Shown: positions 24,644-33,662, counted from the first letter of the stretch. The stretch is DNA of 47,049 bases from Abditibacteriaceae bacterium (GCA_019239895.1 JAFAZH010000027.1:1-47049), one strand, 5' to 3'. Translations and numbers: made by a program. Notes: generated by a model from the letters alone, not told the origin.

Positions 24644-27600
24644 TTACCGCGATGCGGTAGCGTTTAGAACGCTAAAGTTATAAGTGCCAGAGCCGACTTC
24701 AAGTTTAGTCGCGCCATCTTCTGCCCCTAAATCCTTAATGCCCGCGACACCAGTTATGGCTTTACCGCCTTCGGTTACTAACCCATTGCCAGGAATGTAC
24801 ACCGTAGCGGTCGTATTTGCCGGGATGGTGACGTGCATTTGCAGGGTGCCATTAACATTGCGCCAACCGCTGGCGATTGGGCCACGAATCGAGTTGTAGG
24901 TCGCGCTGGCATAGGTGAAGCCGCCACCGGGACGAGGACGAATAATGATGTGTTTGAATCCGGGCTGCTGCGGATCGTTGTCAATACCTGCCACCGTGCT
25001 AAACATCCACTGACCAACAGAGCCAAGTGAGTAGTGATTGAACGAGTTCATGCCGGGGTCTTGGAAACCTCGGTCGGGTGTCCAACCATCCCAGCGTTCC
25101 CAGATGGTGGTGGCTCCATGCTTAATGGAAAAGCCCCACGAGGGGAAGGTATCGTTATTTAGCAGCCTATAGGCCACGTCGGTGTAACCAAAACGGGTAA
25201 GGGTGGGTGTCATGTAGCCGACACCAACGAAGCCCGTGGAGAGGTGCCAGTTGCGCTTTTCAATATCATCCACCAGATACTTGGCGGCAGCCGCCCGCTT
25301 TTCTTCAGGCAACAGATTCATGTGCAGCGCCAGCAAATAGCAGGTCTGGGTATCGCCTTTGATACGGCCATCGGCGGAGACAAAAGCGCGATTGAAAGCG
25401 TCTCGAATCTGACCGAAGAGAGTTTCGTATTTGCGGGCATCATCCTCTTTGCCAATGGCGTGCGCCATCTTAGCCATTAACGCGGTGCTGTAGCCGAAGT
25501 AAGCTGTGGCGATAACTTCCGTGGGCGTGTTGGCCCCGATACTGAGCCAGTCGCCATAGCCACCTGCCGGGCGCACCAGGTCTTTGCTGTTCTTCTGCAT
25601 CCAGTCAATCCAGCGGGCCATAGAGTCATAGTGCCGCTCGATAATGCGCTTATCGCCATAGACCTGGTAAATTGTCCACGGCACAATGACCCCCGCATCG
25701 CCCCACGCCGGAGTGCCTGCGCCGCAGCACACATCCGGTGAAACATCAGCGTAAGCATCGCCCCGTTGCGCGTCCTCGACATCCACCATCCATTTAGTAA
25801 AGAAGGACGAGACATCCATGTTATTACAGGCGGTGCGGACGAAAATCTGCGCATCGCCCATCCAGCCTAACCGCTCATCGCGCTGTGGACAGTCGGTTGG
25901 CACTTCGAGGAAGTTACTACGCTGGCCCCATTCGATGTTGCTTTGGAGTTGGTTGATCATCGGATTCGAGCAGGAAAAGGTGCCTGTCTTTGGCGTATCG
26001 GAGTGCGCCACCACGCCAGTAATGGCATCAGTGGTTGGGCGACCTGGATAGCCAGTTACTTCGACATAGCGGAAGCCATGAAAGGTAAAGTGTGGCTCCC
26101 AGACTTCGCGCCCAGTACCTTTGAGGGTGTAATAGTCAATGCACCGTGCGCCGCGCAGATTCGTAGTGTAAATGGTGCCATCAGGATTGAGCATTTCCGC
26201 AAAGCGCAGGCGAATTCTGGTGCCCGCCGCGCCGCTGGCGGCTAAACGTGCCCAGCCGACCATGTTCTGGCCCATGTCAAAGACATAAGCACCGGGAGTG
26301 GGTTGGGTAATCTGGCGCGGCTTGATTTCAAGCATTCGATGCACGGGCACGCCCGGATAAGCTTCGATTTTGGCATTCCAGGCATCATGCCTATCCACAG
26401 GCTGCCAGGATGCATCATTGAAGGTGGGCTGATCCCAACCAGTGAGTTCCTGACGGGCATCGTATGCCTCGCCATCGAGCAAGTCCTGTTCGAGAATTGG
26501 GCCGTAAGCCGCTTTCCAGGAGTCATCGGTGATTAGGGTTGAGGTGGTGCCATCGGTGTAAGTGACGTTAAGTTGCAGGGCCACACGCGGGCGACCAATG
26601 CCATAGCGATTGCGCCCGCCATTGCCGACGTGCCCCGTGGCCCAGCCATCGCCGACCATCAGGCCAATAGCGTTAGGGCCACGCTTCAAGAGGGGTGTTA
26701 CATCGTACATCTGATAGTAAACGCGCTTCTTATAATCCGTCCAGCCAGGCCGGAACACATCATCGCTGACCCGTTGCCCATTGAGGTGCAGTTCATAAAG
26801 ACCAAGTGCAGTGGCGAAGGCATAGGCCCGGCTAACACGCTTGTTGAGGGTAAAAGTTTTGCGCAGAAAGGGGCTGGGCGGAATATTCGGATTGGCAGTC
26901 CCGGCCCCCAGCGCACCCCACGGCTGATCGCCCATCTTGGCAATGGCCTTGGCCCCAACCCAACCCTTGTCATTAAAGGCGGCTGTCTGCCAACCATCGG
27001 GGGCTTGCTGCGATGTTTTCCAGGTGGCATCAATCGGCACCACTAAAGGCGGGCCAGACTCAAATTCAACGCGCAAAACCCCGACCACTCCGGCACCGGC
27101 TTCCCGGTTCTCTGCCGCAATCGCCAGGGCATTGGCACCCGGCACTAAATGCGGGGCAACGTCAATATCGCCGACGTGACGCCAGGCGTAAGCCTCACCG
27201 CTGCTCTTCCCCGCTTCCTTACCATTCACATAGAGCGTATATTGGTCATCAGCAGTCAGCCGAAAATGTGCGGCTTTCACTTTGCGGTCAGTTGGCAATT
27301 CAATATTGTGCCGGAAATAGCGCACTCCCGCAGGCGCGTTCTGTGCCGGATTCCCTTCGGGATACCAGACCCAGCTTAACCCGGCCAGAGAATTATTCGC
27401 TGCATTCGCAGGCACACCCGGCAGGGACTCTAAACCAATCCACTGCGCCTTCCATTCTGTCGCTGGCCGCATTAAGCCCGTCGTCCAACGCGCAGGGGCA
27501 CTGTAAGCTGACGGCTTACCAGCCCGATCCCAACTGCGCACACTCCACCAGATTTCCTCACTGCTATTGAGGGGTCGCCCTCGATACTCAATCTGGTTTG

Positions 27601-27874
27601 TCTCATCTGAAGCCACTCGCCCCGAATCCCACAGATCAGCACGATGTCGCTTGATTGCTCGCTCATTACTGGAAACTAAGACTTCATAAGCGGTTTGAGC
27701 TTCATTGCGGTGCTGCGATTCCACAGTCCAACTGACGCGAGGCCGGGGCGTATCAATGCCCATTGGATTGACTCGATACTCGCAACGCAAATAAGTCGGT
27801 GTGACACCGGCAAACGCCGCTGAACTTGTGGCGGCGATGAGGCTAAAGAGTAGGGGAGTACTTCGTATAGTCAT
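24644..27874 (-). CDS. Exported alpha-L-rhamnosidase (GH78)
   Basis: Inverting glycosidase that releases terminal alpha-L-rhamnose from plant glycosides and pectin-like polymers. The 1076 residues begin with a signal peptide (cleavage near AFA, residue 22). They continue with beta domains (PRPRVSWTVES, WKAQWIG), the N-terminal Bac_rhamnosid domain (YAFATALGLYELHLNGQRV), the alpha6/alpha6 barrel and a C-terminal beta domain (IIIRPRPGGGFTYA). Catalytic candidates are Glu667 in TDCPQRDERLGWMGD and Glu926 in TTIWERWDGW, both in the typical GH78 contexts. Length is normal. AGGAAG lies before ATG 27874. It lies downstream of a rhamnose-type importer and upstream of GH172 and GH42-like genes, forming a coherent utilisation locus. 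Confidence 0.96.
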   Translation of the reverse strand: MTIRSTPLLFSLIAATSSAAFAGVTPTYLRCEYRVNPMGIDTPRPRVSWTVESQHRNEAQTAYEVLVSSNERAIKRHRADLWDSGRVASDETNQIEYRGRPLNSSEEIWWSVRSWDRAGKPSAYSAPARWTTGLMRPATEWKAQWIGLESLPGVPANAANNSLAGLSWVWYPEGNPAQNAPAGVRYFRHNIELPTDRKVKAAHFRLTADDQYTLYVNGKEAGKSSGEAYAWRHVGDIDVAPHLVPGANALAIAAENREAGAGVVGVLRVEFESGPPLVVPIDATWKTSQQAPDGWQTAAFNDKGWVGAKAIAKMGDQPWGALGAGTANPNIPPSPFLRKTFTLNKRVSRAYAFATALGLYELHLNGQRVSDDVFRPGWTDYKKRVYYQMYDVTPLLKRGPNAIGLMVGDGWATGHVGNGGRNRYGIGRPRVALQLNVTYTDGTTSTLITDDSWKAAYGPILEQDLLDGEAYDARQELTGWDQPTFNDASWQPVDRHDAWNAKIEAYPGVPVHRMLEIKPRQITQPTPGAYVFDMGQNMVGWARLAASGAAGTRIRLRFAEMLNPDGTIYTTNLRGARCIDYYTLKGTGREVWEPHFTFHGFRYVEVTGYPGRPTTDAITGVVAHSDTPKTGTFSCSNPMINQLQSNIEWGQRSNFLEVPTDCPQRDERLGWMGDAQIFVRTACNNMDVSSFFTKWMVDVEDAQRGDAYADVSPDVCCGAGTPAWGDAGVIVPWTIYQVYGDKRIIERHYDSMARWIDWMQKNSKDLVRPAGGYGDWLSIGANTPTEVIATAYFGYSTALMAKMAHAIGKEDDARKYETLFGQIRDAFNRAFVSADGRIKGDTQTCYLLALHMNLLPEEKRAAAAKYLVDDIEKRNWHLSTGFVGVGYMTPTLTRFGYTDVAYRLLNNDTFPSWGFSIKHGATTIWERWDGWTPDRGFQDPGMNSFNHYSLGSVGQWMFSTVAGIDNDPQQPGFKHIIIRPRPGGGFTYASATYNSIRGPIASGWRNVNGTLQMHVTIPANTTATVYIPGNGLVTEGGKAITGVAGIKDLGAEDGATKLEVGSGTYNFSVLNATASR

Positions 27875-27953
27875 TAGAATCTTCCTGGTGTTTGTTATCC
27901 TTGGTTGTTTCCTGAAGGGAGTTAAGGATTTATGGTTCTGCTATAACAGAAGG

Positions 27954-28077
27954 GTTTGTCATGTTGAGCGCAGCGAAGAATCTACTGTGCGGAGCTATAG
28001 AGCATGAGCTGTCCTGTGGAGCAGCAGGCTCTATGGGAACTCTTACCAGATTCTTCGCTGCGCTCAACATGACAAAC
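27954..28077. repeat. GTCATGTTGAGCGCAGCGAA element with 30-bp perfect arms
   Basis: Arms 27954-27983 and 28048-28077 are perfect 30-bp inverted repeats (GTTTGTCATGTTGAGCGCAG...). The 64-bp spacer holds a smaller GAGCATGAGC / GGCTC fold and begins with a stretch, TGCGGAGCTATAG, shared with the element at 42879-42987. It occupies the gap between the lipoprotein gene (stop at 28170) and the GH78 gene; apart from the GH78 ribosome site the rest of the gap shows nothing. Confidence 0.9.
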
Positions 28078-28169
28078 AGGTATTGAACCCTGTGCTGCGA
28101 TTGGTGTTGCCTATTTCAGGTGATGAATTTCTACGATTAAACGGTAGGAACTCATGCAACAATGAGGGA

Positions 28170-29270
28170 CTAAAACTTAAATTGATCAATATTCGCCTGA
28201 TCGAAAACTAACGGTGGCCCGGTGATGACCACATTCTTATCACCAAACTTATGCTCGCCTAAGCTGCCCGCTTTGAAAGTGGTGCCAGGAGCGGCTTTGA
28301 TGTCGCCTTTCAAAAGCCCGACTGCAATTTGCCCGGCTAAGTAGCCCATGTCAGAAGGATTCCAGAGGGCGAATTTCTTCACGGTGCCATTTTTGACGAA
28401 GCGCCTCATCTCGCTGGGCAGACCTAATCCCGTGACCTGCACCTTATCCGCGACCTTATGGCCTTCGACCACTTGGGCGGCGGCTTTGATACCAACGGAT
28501 GTGGGGGCCACAATGCCGCGCAGGTTGGGATACTTGGTCAGTAAAGCCTCGGTTTCGCGCTGACTCTTTTGAGAGTCATCGTTGCCATAGACAGTATCTA
28601 CCAACTTGAGGTCTTTGTATTTGGGGCCTTGCAGGGTGTCCTTCATGTACTTGATCCACTGGTTTTGGTTGGGAGCATCCGTGGTGGCACTGAGAATAGC
28701 AAAGTCCCCTTTACCACCAGTTAATCCGCTCATAAGTTCCACCAAGCTTTGCCCAGTCGTCTTGGCATCCGTCGGTAGAATACCCGCGTCGCGGCTGTCC
28801 TCATGACCTGTTAAATCGGCATCTACGGTAATCACTCTGATTTTCTTCGCCATCACTTCTTTAAGTGCTCTGGCCGTTACTTCCGGGCTATTCGGAGTGA
28901 TGATAATAGCATCTACACCGCGTTGGGCCTGTTCCTTAATAAAGGGTATTTGCGCCCCGGCATCTGCCGTCGCGGGCGCGACACTGGAGTACTCATAACC
29001 CAACTCCGTCGCGGCTTTTTTCAGTCCATCTTCCACCGCGCCAAAGTAGGGGTTGCCCGTATTCTTAGGAATATAAACAATTTTATATTTTTTGCCGCCT
29101 GCCCCACCTTCGTTAGAGCCTGTGCCTGCACTGGTATTTGTGGTAGTGCCACTACTGCTGCCAGAGGATGTATCGGTAGTTGTATTCTGGTTGCCTTTTT
29201 CACAACCGCTTACAATAAGGCTGGTGAAGCCAAGAGTCAAAAATAATCGCCGAGAGTATTTGCCTGTCAT
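28170..29270 (-). CDS. Rhamnose-type sugar ABC transporter substrate-binding lipoprotein
   Basis: Periplasmic binding protein of the pentose/hexose (RbsB-like) family that delivers sugar to the membrane complex. The 366 residues start with a signal and lipobox LIVSGC (Cys23), then a Ser/Thr/Gly-rich linker to about residue 58, then the fold (YKIVYIPKNTGNPYFGAVEDGLKKAA). The C-terminal line GPPLVFDQANIDQF is characteristic of RhaS-type rhamnose receptors; LsrB-type autoinducer-2 receptors are relatives, so ligand identity is an inference strengthened by the adjacent GH78. AGGAG lies just before ATG 29270. It is the last gene of the importer group, separated from the permeases by a paired repeat. 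Confidence 0.92.
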   Translation of the reverse strand: MTGKYSRRLFLTLGFTSLIVSGCEKGNQNTTTDTSSGSSSGTTTNTSAGTGSNEGGAGGKKYKIVYIPKNTGNPYFGAVEDGLKKAATELGYEYSSVAPATADAGAQIPFIKEQAQRGVDAIIITPNSPEVTARALKEVMAKKIRVITVDADLTGHEDSRDAGILPTDAKTTGQSLVELMSGLTGGKGDFAILSATTDAPNQNQWIKYMKDTLQGPKYKDLKLVDTVYGNDDSQKSQRETEALLTKYPNLRGIVAPTSVGIKAAAQVVEGHKVADKVQVTGLGLPSEMRRFVKNGTVKKFALWNPSDMGYLAGQIAVGLLKGDIKAAPGTTFKAGSLGEHKFGDKNVVITGPPLVFDQANIDQFKF

Positions 29271-29306
29271 AAGTTCTCCTTTATTTGAAGTTAAGAAAAT
29301 AGCAAT

Positions 29307-29431
29307 GGAGACCCGCCGCTCAAGCAGTGGGCTGAGGAGTTAGAGGCCCCCTGAACGGGGCTAACTGAACGCGCTCAGCCTGGTTCACCGGGCTTTTTGC
29401 TCTCAGCCCGCTGCTTGAGCGGCGGGTCTCC
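29307..29431. repeat. Paired inverted element, 30-bp arms with hairpins in spacer
   Basis: Arms 29307-29336 and 29402-29431 pair with one mismatch (GGAGACCCGCCGCTCAAGCA...). The 65-bp spacer can fold too: AGTTAGAGGCCCC with GGGGCTAACT. The whole could form a branched cruciform or RNA fold. It lies between the second permease gene and the lipoprotein gene, where it could reduce read-through or stabilise mRNA ends. Confidence 0.85.
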
Positions 29432-29499
29432 GTCAATAACATCACACAACAATCGGTAGCTATAGGAAACCTCAGAATCGCGGGTGATGCAAGATGGGA

Positions 29500-30519
29500 T
29501 TATCGTTTATTGCGCTGTAACAGGTTGGGCACCACAATCGAGAAAATAAGGAGCAGCCCCAGCACTAACATCTGTTGCTCCGGCTTTATATTGTGGAGTC
29601 CCATCCCGGTGCGCAGAACCACGATGAGAAAGAACGTTATCACGGTGCCAAACATAGTGCCGCGTCCACCAAAAATATCCGTGCCGCCAAGCACAACGGC
29701 GGTGATAGCATCTAACTCCAGGCCCAGCCCCATATCGTATTTAGCGATGCCCAGGCGCGATGTCATAATCAAACCACTCAGCCCCGCCAGAAATCCAGAG
29801 AAGGTAAAGAGCAGCAATGTCACGCGGTCTACAGCAATGCCGGAGTAGCGACTGGCCGTGGAATTAGTACCAATAGCGTAAGTCCAACGTCCTAAAACCG
29901 TGCGGTGCAGGACTGCCCCGGCGATCAATGCCAGCACCAGAAAGATGATGAGCGGGGCCGGAATGGGCGGGTTATGGAATAGGGTGCGGGCGATATGAAT
30001 CGAATCAATGCCGACAAACCAATCAGGAAAATTACTGACGGAATGATCACCCAACAGAACCTGCGCTAAACCTCGATAAAGGGCAAAAGTGCCGAGTGTT
30101 ACAGTCAGGGAGGGTAGGCGCAACCAGGTGATAAGCAGCCCATTAAAGAAACCCAAGAGCGCCCCCAGAAGCAGGCCGCAAATAATCGCAGGCCCCATCG
30201 CCAGGCCATGTTCAGCGTGCAAAACGCCTGTCACACAGGCGACGAGAGCAAGAGTTGAAGCAACGGAAAGATCAATATTGCCGCTAATAATAATAAACGT
30301 CATCGCCGTGGCGATAATGCCCGTCTCAATGTAAACCGAGGTGGTATCAAGGAGGTAGCTGGCATCTAAAAACTGCGTGGAAAGACGCGACCCCACAAAG
30401 AAGGCGAGGAGGAGCAGCCCAACCGCGACAAATTCACGATTGAGTTTATGCTCTAATGCCCGACTTATCGGGGAGCCAACAGGTCTGGCTACGCTTGGCT
30501 CCATCGTCCCTTGATCCAC
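29500..30519 (-). CDS. Sugar ABC transporter permease (RhaQ-like)
   Basis: Membrane subunit of the rhamnose-type importer (BPD_transp_2 / RbsC family), 339 residues with about 8-10 hydrophobic segments. Typical blocks are IIISGNIDLSVASTLAL, GLLLGALLGFFNGLLITWLRLPSLTVTLGTFALYRG and the coupling region AIGTNSTASRYSGIAVDRV, followed by GLSGLIMTSRLG and AVVLGGTDIFGGRGTMFGT. GTG 30519 is the first start; ATG 30504 with AAGGGACG upstream is an alternative. It lies 38 bp after the first permease gene, and the two should form the heterodimeric channel. Confidence 0.93.
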   Translation of the reverse strand: MDQGTMEPSVARPVGSPISRALEHKLNREFVAVGLLLLAFFVGSRLSTQFLDASYLLDTTSVYIETGIIATAMTFIIISGNIDLSVASTLALVACVTGVLHAEHGLAMGPAIICGLLLGALLGFFNGLLITWLRLPSLTVTLGTFALYRGLAQVLLGDHSVSNFPDWFVGIDSIHIARTLFHNPPIPAPLIIFLVLALIAGAVLHRTVLGRWTYAIGTNSTASRYSGIAVDRVTLLLFTFSGFLAGLSGLIMTSRLGIAKYDMGLGLELDAITAVVLGGTDIFGGRGTMFGTVITFFLIVVLRTGMGLHNIKPEQQMLVLGLLLIFSIVVPNLLQRNKR

Positions 30520-30557
30520 TCTAACCGATGCCTTTCAATCTTAAACAGTTGTTTCCC

Positions 30558-31520
30558 TTAGCGAGTTTGATCCACGGCTGCCCGCTCTAGCTGCCGCCGA
30601 ATTAGAGAGTCCACAGCCACCGCAATCAAAATCACGACTCCATAGATCGCCAACTGCCAGAAGGCAGAGAGATTAGTAATGACGAGTGCATTATTAATGA
30701 CACCCAGGAGCAAACAGCCCAAGACTGTGCCAGGCACCGAACCGGAGCCACCCAGGATATTCGTGCCACCAATGATTGTGGCGGCAATAACGCTCAATTC
30801 CAATCCAGCCCCGGTCGTTAGGGGATTAATAAAGCCATAGCGTGAAGCATACATAATGCCCGCTAATCCAGCGAAGCCACCAGTGAGAGTAAAGGCCAGA
30901 AAGACCACCTTTTCCACCTGAATGCCGCGTAGTCGCGCCGCCTTGGGGCTACTGCCAATGGCGTAAATCTCCCGCCCGGTGCGGGTATAACGCAGAAAAA
31001 GGTGAGTGGCTATCGTCACTAGCACGGCAAAAATAACAATCCAGGGTAACTGGATGGGAGAGGTGCGGGAAAGCTCAATCAGCGATGGCGGAATATCATT
31101 GGCGCCGACCTCCTGCCCGCCACTGACCACGAAGACCAGGCCACGAAAGACATTGAGCGTGCCCAGCGTCGCAATGATGGCAGGCACTCGCAGCCAGGTC
31201 ACTAAAATACCATTGAGTGCGCCTAGCAATAACCCAACCAATATGCCGATAATAGCCCCAGCCCAGACTGGAAAATTGGGATTGCTCTTGAAGATGAAAC
31301 CAACAATAATGGCGCTTAGCCCCAACGTTGAACCAACCGACAAATCAATATTGCGACTCAGGATAATCATAGTCATGCCCATCGCCACCACCATCAGCAA
31401 TGGAATGTCCAGCAGAATATCCGTCAGGTTCTTCGCAGATAGAAAGCGCGGCTCGCGGACTGTCGTCGCTCCCGCCAGGATGACCAGAAAGACCAGAATC
31501 CCAATCTCCCGAAACCGCAT
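30558..31520 (-). CDS. Sugar ABC transporter permease (RhaP-like)
   Basis: First permease of the importer, 320 residues, RbsC family. Visible blocks are MIILSRNIDLSVGSTLGLSA, GALNGILVTWLRVPAIIATLGTLNVFRGLVF, YAIGSSPKAARLRGIQVEKV, GGFAGLAGIMYASRYG and IIGGTNILGGSGSVPGTVLG. Two such permeases in a row behind one duplicated ATPase is the layout of RhaTPQ- and LsrACD-type systems. No clear ribosome site precedes ATG 31520, and a C-rich repeat lies 60 bp upstream, so its translation may depend on other signals. Confidence 0.93.
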   Translation of the reverse strand: MRFREIGILVFLVILAGATTVREPRFLSAKNLTDILLDIPLLMVVAMGMTMIILSRNIDLSVGSTLGLSAIIVGFIFKSNPNFPVWAGAIIGILVGLLLGALNGILVTWLRVPAIIATLGTLNVFRGLVFVVSGGQEVGANDIPPSLIELSRTSPIQLPWIVIFAVLVTIATHLFLRYTRTGREIYAIGSSPKAARLRGIQVEKVVFLAFTLTGGFAGLAGIMYASRYGFINPLTTGAGLELSVIAATIIGGTNILGGSGSVPGTVLGCLLLGVINNALVITNLSAFWQLAIYGVVILIAVAVDSLIRRQLERAAVDQTR

Positions 31521-31580
31521 CAGCAGTTGCGCCAGATTTAAGCGGCTCGGTTGGGGCGAGGCTATTGGTGGAGCTTCTAT

Positions 31581-31731
31581 TGGCCCTCACCCCCGGCCCC
31601 TCTCCCACGCTGTGGGAGAGGGGAGGTCACACGCAGAGTTTTCTCATAGTAGAAGTAACACTCACACAAGCAATTATGCCTTTGGTCTCCCCTCGCCCGC
31701 AGCGTGGGAGAGGGGCCGGGGGTGAGGGCCA
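31581..31731. repeat. C-rich paired inverted element between rhaT-like and permease genes
   Basis: Arms 31581-31628 and 31685-31731 pair almost perfectly (TGGCCCTCACCCCCGGCCCC...), each with an inner hairpin CTCTCCCACGC / GTGGGAGAG. The outer end 31731 is directly against the stop codon of the ATPase gene (31732-31734), just as in the related element at 3095-3286. It falls inside the importer group. Confidence 0.88.
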
Positions 31732-33249
31732 TTAAGCTGCCACCTCCACCATCTGCTGCCCGGTGGCAGCGGCCATGATCTTTTCCTGGGTCGCTTCCGC
31801 ACGATTGAACTCGCCGGTGAGTCGGCCTTCGCGCATAACTAACACACGGTCGCTCATGGCTAAAATTTCGGGCAGTTCTGAAGAAATCATCAGAATCGCC
31901 ATGCCCTGCGAGGCTAACTCGCCCATGATGCGATGCACTTCGGCTTTGGCTCCAATATCAATGCCGCGTGTTGGTTCATCAAGGATCAACACACGGGGCT
32001 GACTCAATAGCCACTTTGCCAGTACGACCTTTTGCTGATTGCCACCGGAAAGCTCCCCCGCAGCCTGGCTGACATCGCGTGCCGCGCGCAAGTGCAACTT
32101 AGCGGTGTATTGCTGAGCGACCTCTCGCTCCTGGCGTGCCCGCAGCCAGCCCATCTGAGCAAACTGTTTAAGCACGGGCAGGGTAATGTTTTCGGCTATG
32201 GTCATAGATAATAACAAGCCATGCTGTTGGCGGTCTTCCGGCACATAGGCCAGACCCAGTTGCACGGCCTGACGGGGTGAGCGAATGTTGACGGGTTTGC
32301 CATCTAAGAACACTTTGCCCGCATCAAGTTGAGTCACTCCAAAAATAGCTTCACTGACTTCTGTGCGCCCGGCCCCCACCAACCCCGCCATGCCGACGAT
32401 TTCTCCAGCCTTGACCTCAAAGCTGATATTGCGAAAGTGACCCGTGCGAGTCAAGCCCTCCACTTTCAACAGCGGTTCACCAATGGAGCCTGCCTCCCGC
32501 TCGAAAAGGGAACTGAGGGGACGCCCAACCATCATGCGAATAATTTCTTCTTTAGTCGTTTCGGCAGGAGTAACGGTGTTGACAAATTCGCCGTCACGCA
32601 AAACCGTGATGCGGTCGCCAATTTCAAAGACTTCTTCCAGGCGATGGCTAATGAAAACCAGGGCCACGCCCTGAGCGCGCAAGTCGCGCACGATGCGAAA
32701 GAGATCAGCCACTTCATCGGGAGAAAGCGAGGCTGTCGGTTCATCCATAATCAGCACCCGCGCGTTTTGCGACATGGCACGGGCCATTTCAACCATTTGG
32801 TGAGCTGCCACCGAAAGGCCACCCATGCGTTCGTGGGGGTCAATCTGCACTCCCAGAGAATTGAGCAACTCCCCGGCCTGCTCATACATCGAGTGCCAGT
32901 TGATGCTGCGCCACGGCCCCTTCTGCGGCTGTCGCCCGACGAAGATATTCTCCGCCACATCAAGATCGGGAAAGATAATTGGTTCCTGGTGCAGCAGGGC
33001 AATGCCATGCGCCTGGGCAGCAGCAGGTGATGCGATAGAAACTGCCTGTCCGTTGAGAAGAATCTCCCCGCTGTCGGGTGTGTGGACACCACTGAGGATT
33101 TTATTAAAAGTGGATTTGCCCGCACCATTCTCCCCCATCAGCACATGCACTTCGCCGGGCCATAAATCAAGGCTCACATTTTGTAGCACGGGAGTGCCAC
33201 CAAACGCTTTACTAATACCACATGCACTTAACAAGGGTTGTGCCGTCAA
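31732..33249 (-). CDS. Sugar ABC transporter ATP-binding protein (RhaT/RbsA-like, two domains)
   Basis: Energy-coupling subunit of the rhamnose-type importer, 505 residues with two ABC domains. Domain 1 has Walker [10 protein letters not shown] (Lys45), a degenerate signature ([15 protein letters not shown]) and Walker [11 protein letters not shown]. Domain 2 has a degenerate Walker A ([14 protein letters not shown]), the signature [15 protein letters not shown] and Walker [11 protein letters not shown]. This asymmetry is usual for RbsA/MglA-type proteins. The start is TTG 33249, supported by AGGAG 6 bp upstream. It is the first gene of the importer and the 15-kb minus-strand locus; the upstream region contains a paired repeat (33270-33398). 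Confidence 0.95.
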   Translation of the reverse strand: MTAQPLLSACGISKAFGGTPVLQNVSLDLWPGEVHVLMGENGAGKSTFNKILSGVHTPDSGEILLNGQAVSIASPAAAQAHGIALLHQEPIIFPDLDVAENIFVGRQPQKGPWRSINWHSMYEQAGELLNSLGVQIDPHERMGGLSVAAHQMVEMARAMSQNARVLIMDEPTASLSPDEVADLFRIVRDLRAQGVALVFISHRLEEVFEIGDRITVLRDGEFVNTVTPAETTKEEIIRMMVGRPLSSLFEREAGSIGEPLLKVEGLTRTGHFRNISFEVKAGEIVGMAGLVGAGRTEVSEAIFGVTQLDAGKVFLDGKPVNIRSPRQAVQLGLAYVPEDRQQHGLLLSMTIAENITLPVLKQFAQMGWLRARQEREVAQQYTAKLHLRAARDVSQAAGELSGGNQQKVVLAKWLLSQPRVLILDEPTRGIDIGAKAEVHRIMGELASQGMAILMISSELPEILAMSDRVLVMREGRLTGEFNRAEATQEKIMAAATGQQMVEVAA

Positions 33250-33269
33250 CCGCTTCTCCTAATAAGTAT

Positions 33270-33398
33270 TGAAACCACCGATGAACACAGATAAACACGG
33301 ATAGAAAAGATAGAAAATGGAGGATAGATGGTGAAACTACTTACTTTTATCCTCCTTCTCTTGTCTTCAAATCTCATCCGTGTTCATCGGTGGTTTCA
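33270..33398. repeat. Paired inverted element, TGAAACCACCGATGAACAC family
   Basis: Left arm 33270-33302 and right arm 33376-33398 pair as inverted repeats (TGAAACCACCGATGAACAC), the left with an extra 10-base duplication (GATAAACACG). An inner imperfect stem GGAGGATA / TATCCTCC is present. It lies 12 bp after the stop of the gene at 33411 and 20 bp before the start of the importer, so it sits in the importer's leader region. Similar sequences are common intergenic repeats in many environmental bacteria (known from general experience, not checked). Confidence 0.85.
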
Positions 33399-33410
33399 TT
33401 TATGGTGTAA

Positions 33411-33662
33411 TTAACTCGCCTCGTAGCAACTTCGTCCGGGTTTGCAGACTTTCCGTTGCACGCGCCCATTATCGGGGCCGATTTCATACATCGTCTTCAT
33501 GCACCAGTAGTGGCCGTAGCAACTCTCGACGTTTTCATCGGCTTGCGCTTCGACCTCAAAGGAGTTGTGGACATACATCCGCTTCGACCGCAAATGTAGG
33601 CAAAGCGGAGCAGGGTTTGTGGTAGGAGAGGGAGTCTCTATAGTAGCTTGCTCGTCTGTCAT
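33411..33662 (-). CDS. Small Cys/His-containing hypothetical protein
   Basis: An 83-residue protein from ATG 33662 (an in-frame TTG at 33683 is less likely). The N-terminal ~20 residues are Thr/Pro-rich, followed by a compact region with five cysteines (C21, C48, C54, C73, C79) and several histidines (H23, H32, H51), for example SCYGHYWCMKTMYEIGPDNG. This spacing suggests a zinc or iron-sulfur site, or disulfides. No signal peptide, so probably cytoplasmic. I do not recognise the family. It follows the zinc-ribbon gene by 28 bp and is likely the last gene of the oxidoreductase group. Confidence 0.6.
   Translation of the reverse strand: MTDEQATIETPSPTTNPAPLCLHLRSKRMYVHNSFEVEAQADENVESCYGHYWCMKTMYEIGPDNGRVQRKVCKPGRSCYEAS

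Noticed and set aside
31006..31725. 239-residue plus-strand frame opposite the first permease
   Set aside because: Shadow of the permease; its end (PHPRPLSHAVGEG) is only translated repeat sequence.
32329..33030. 233-residue plus-strand frame opposite the ABC ATPase
   Set aside because: Antisense to a strongly conserved two-domain ATPase; the translation is His/Arg-rich without recognisable motifs.
29500..33249. Autoinducer-2 (Lsr) importer
   Set aside because: The gene order is like lsrACDB and the families are related, but there are no lsrK/R/F/G partners, and the RhaS-like C-terminus and neighbouring rhamnosidase favour rhamnose.
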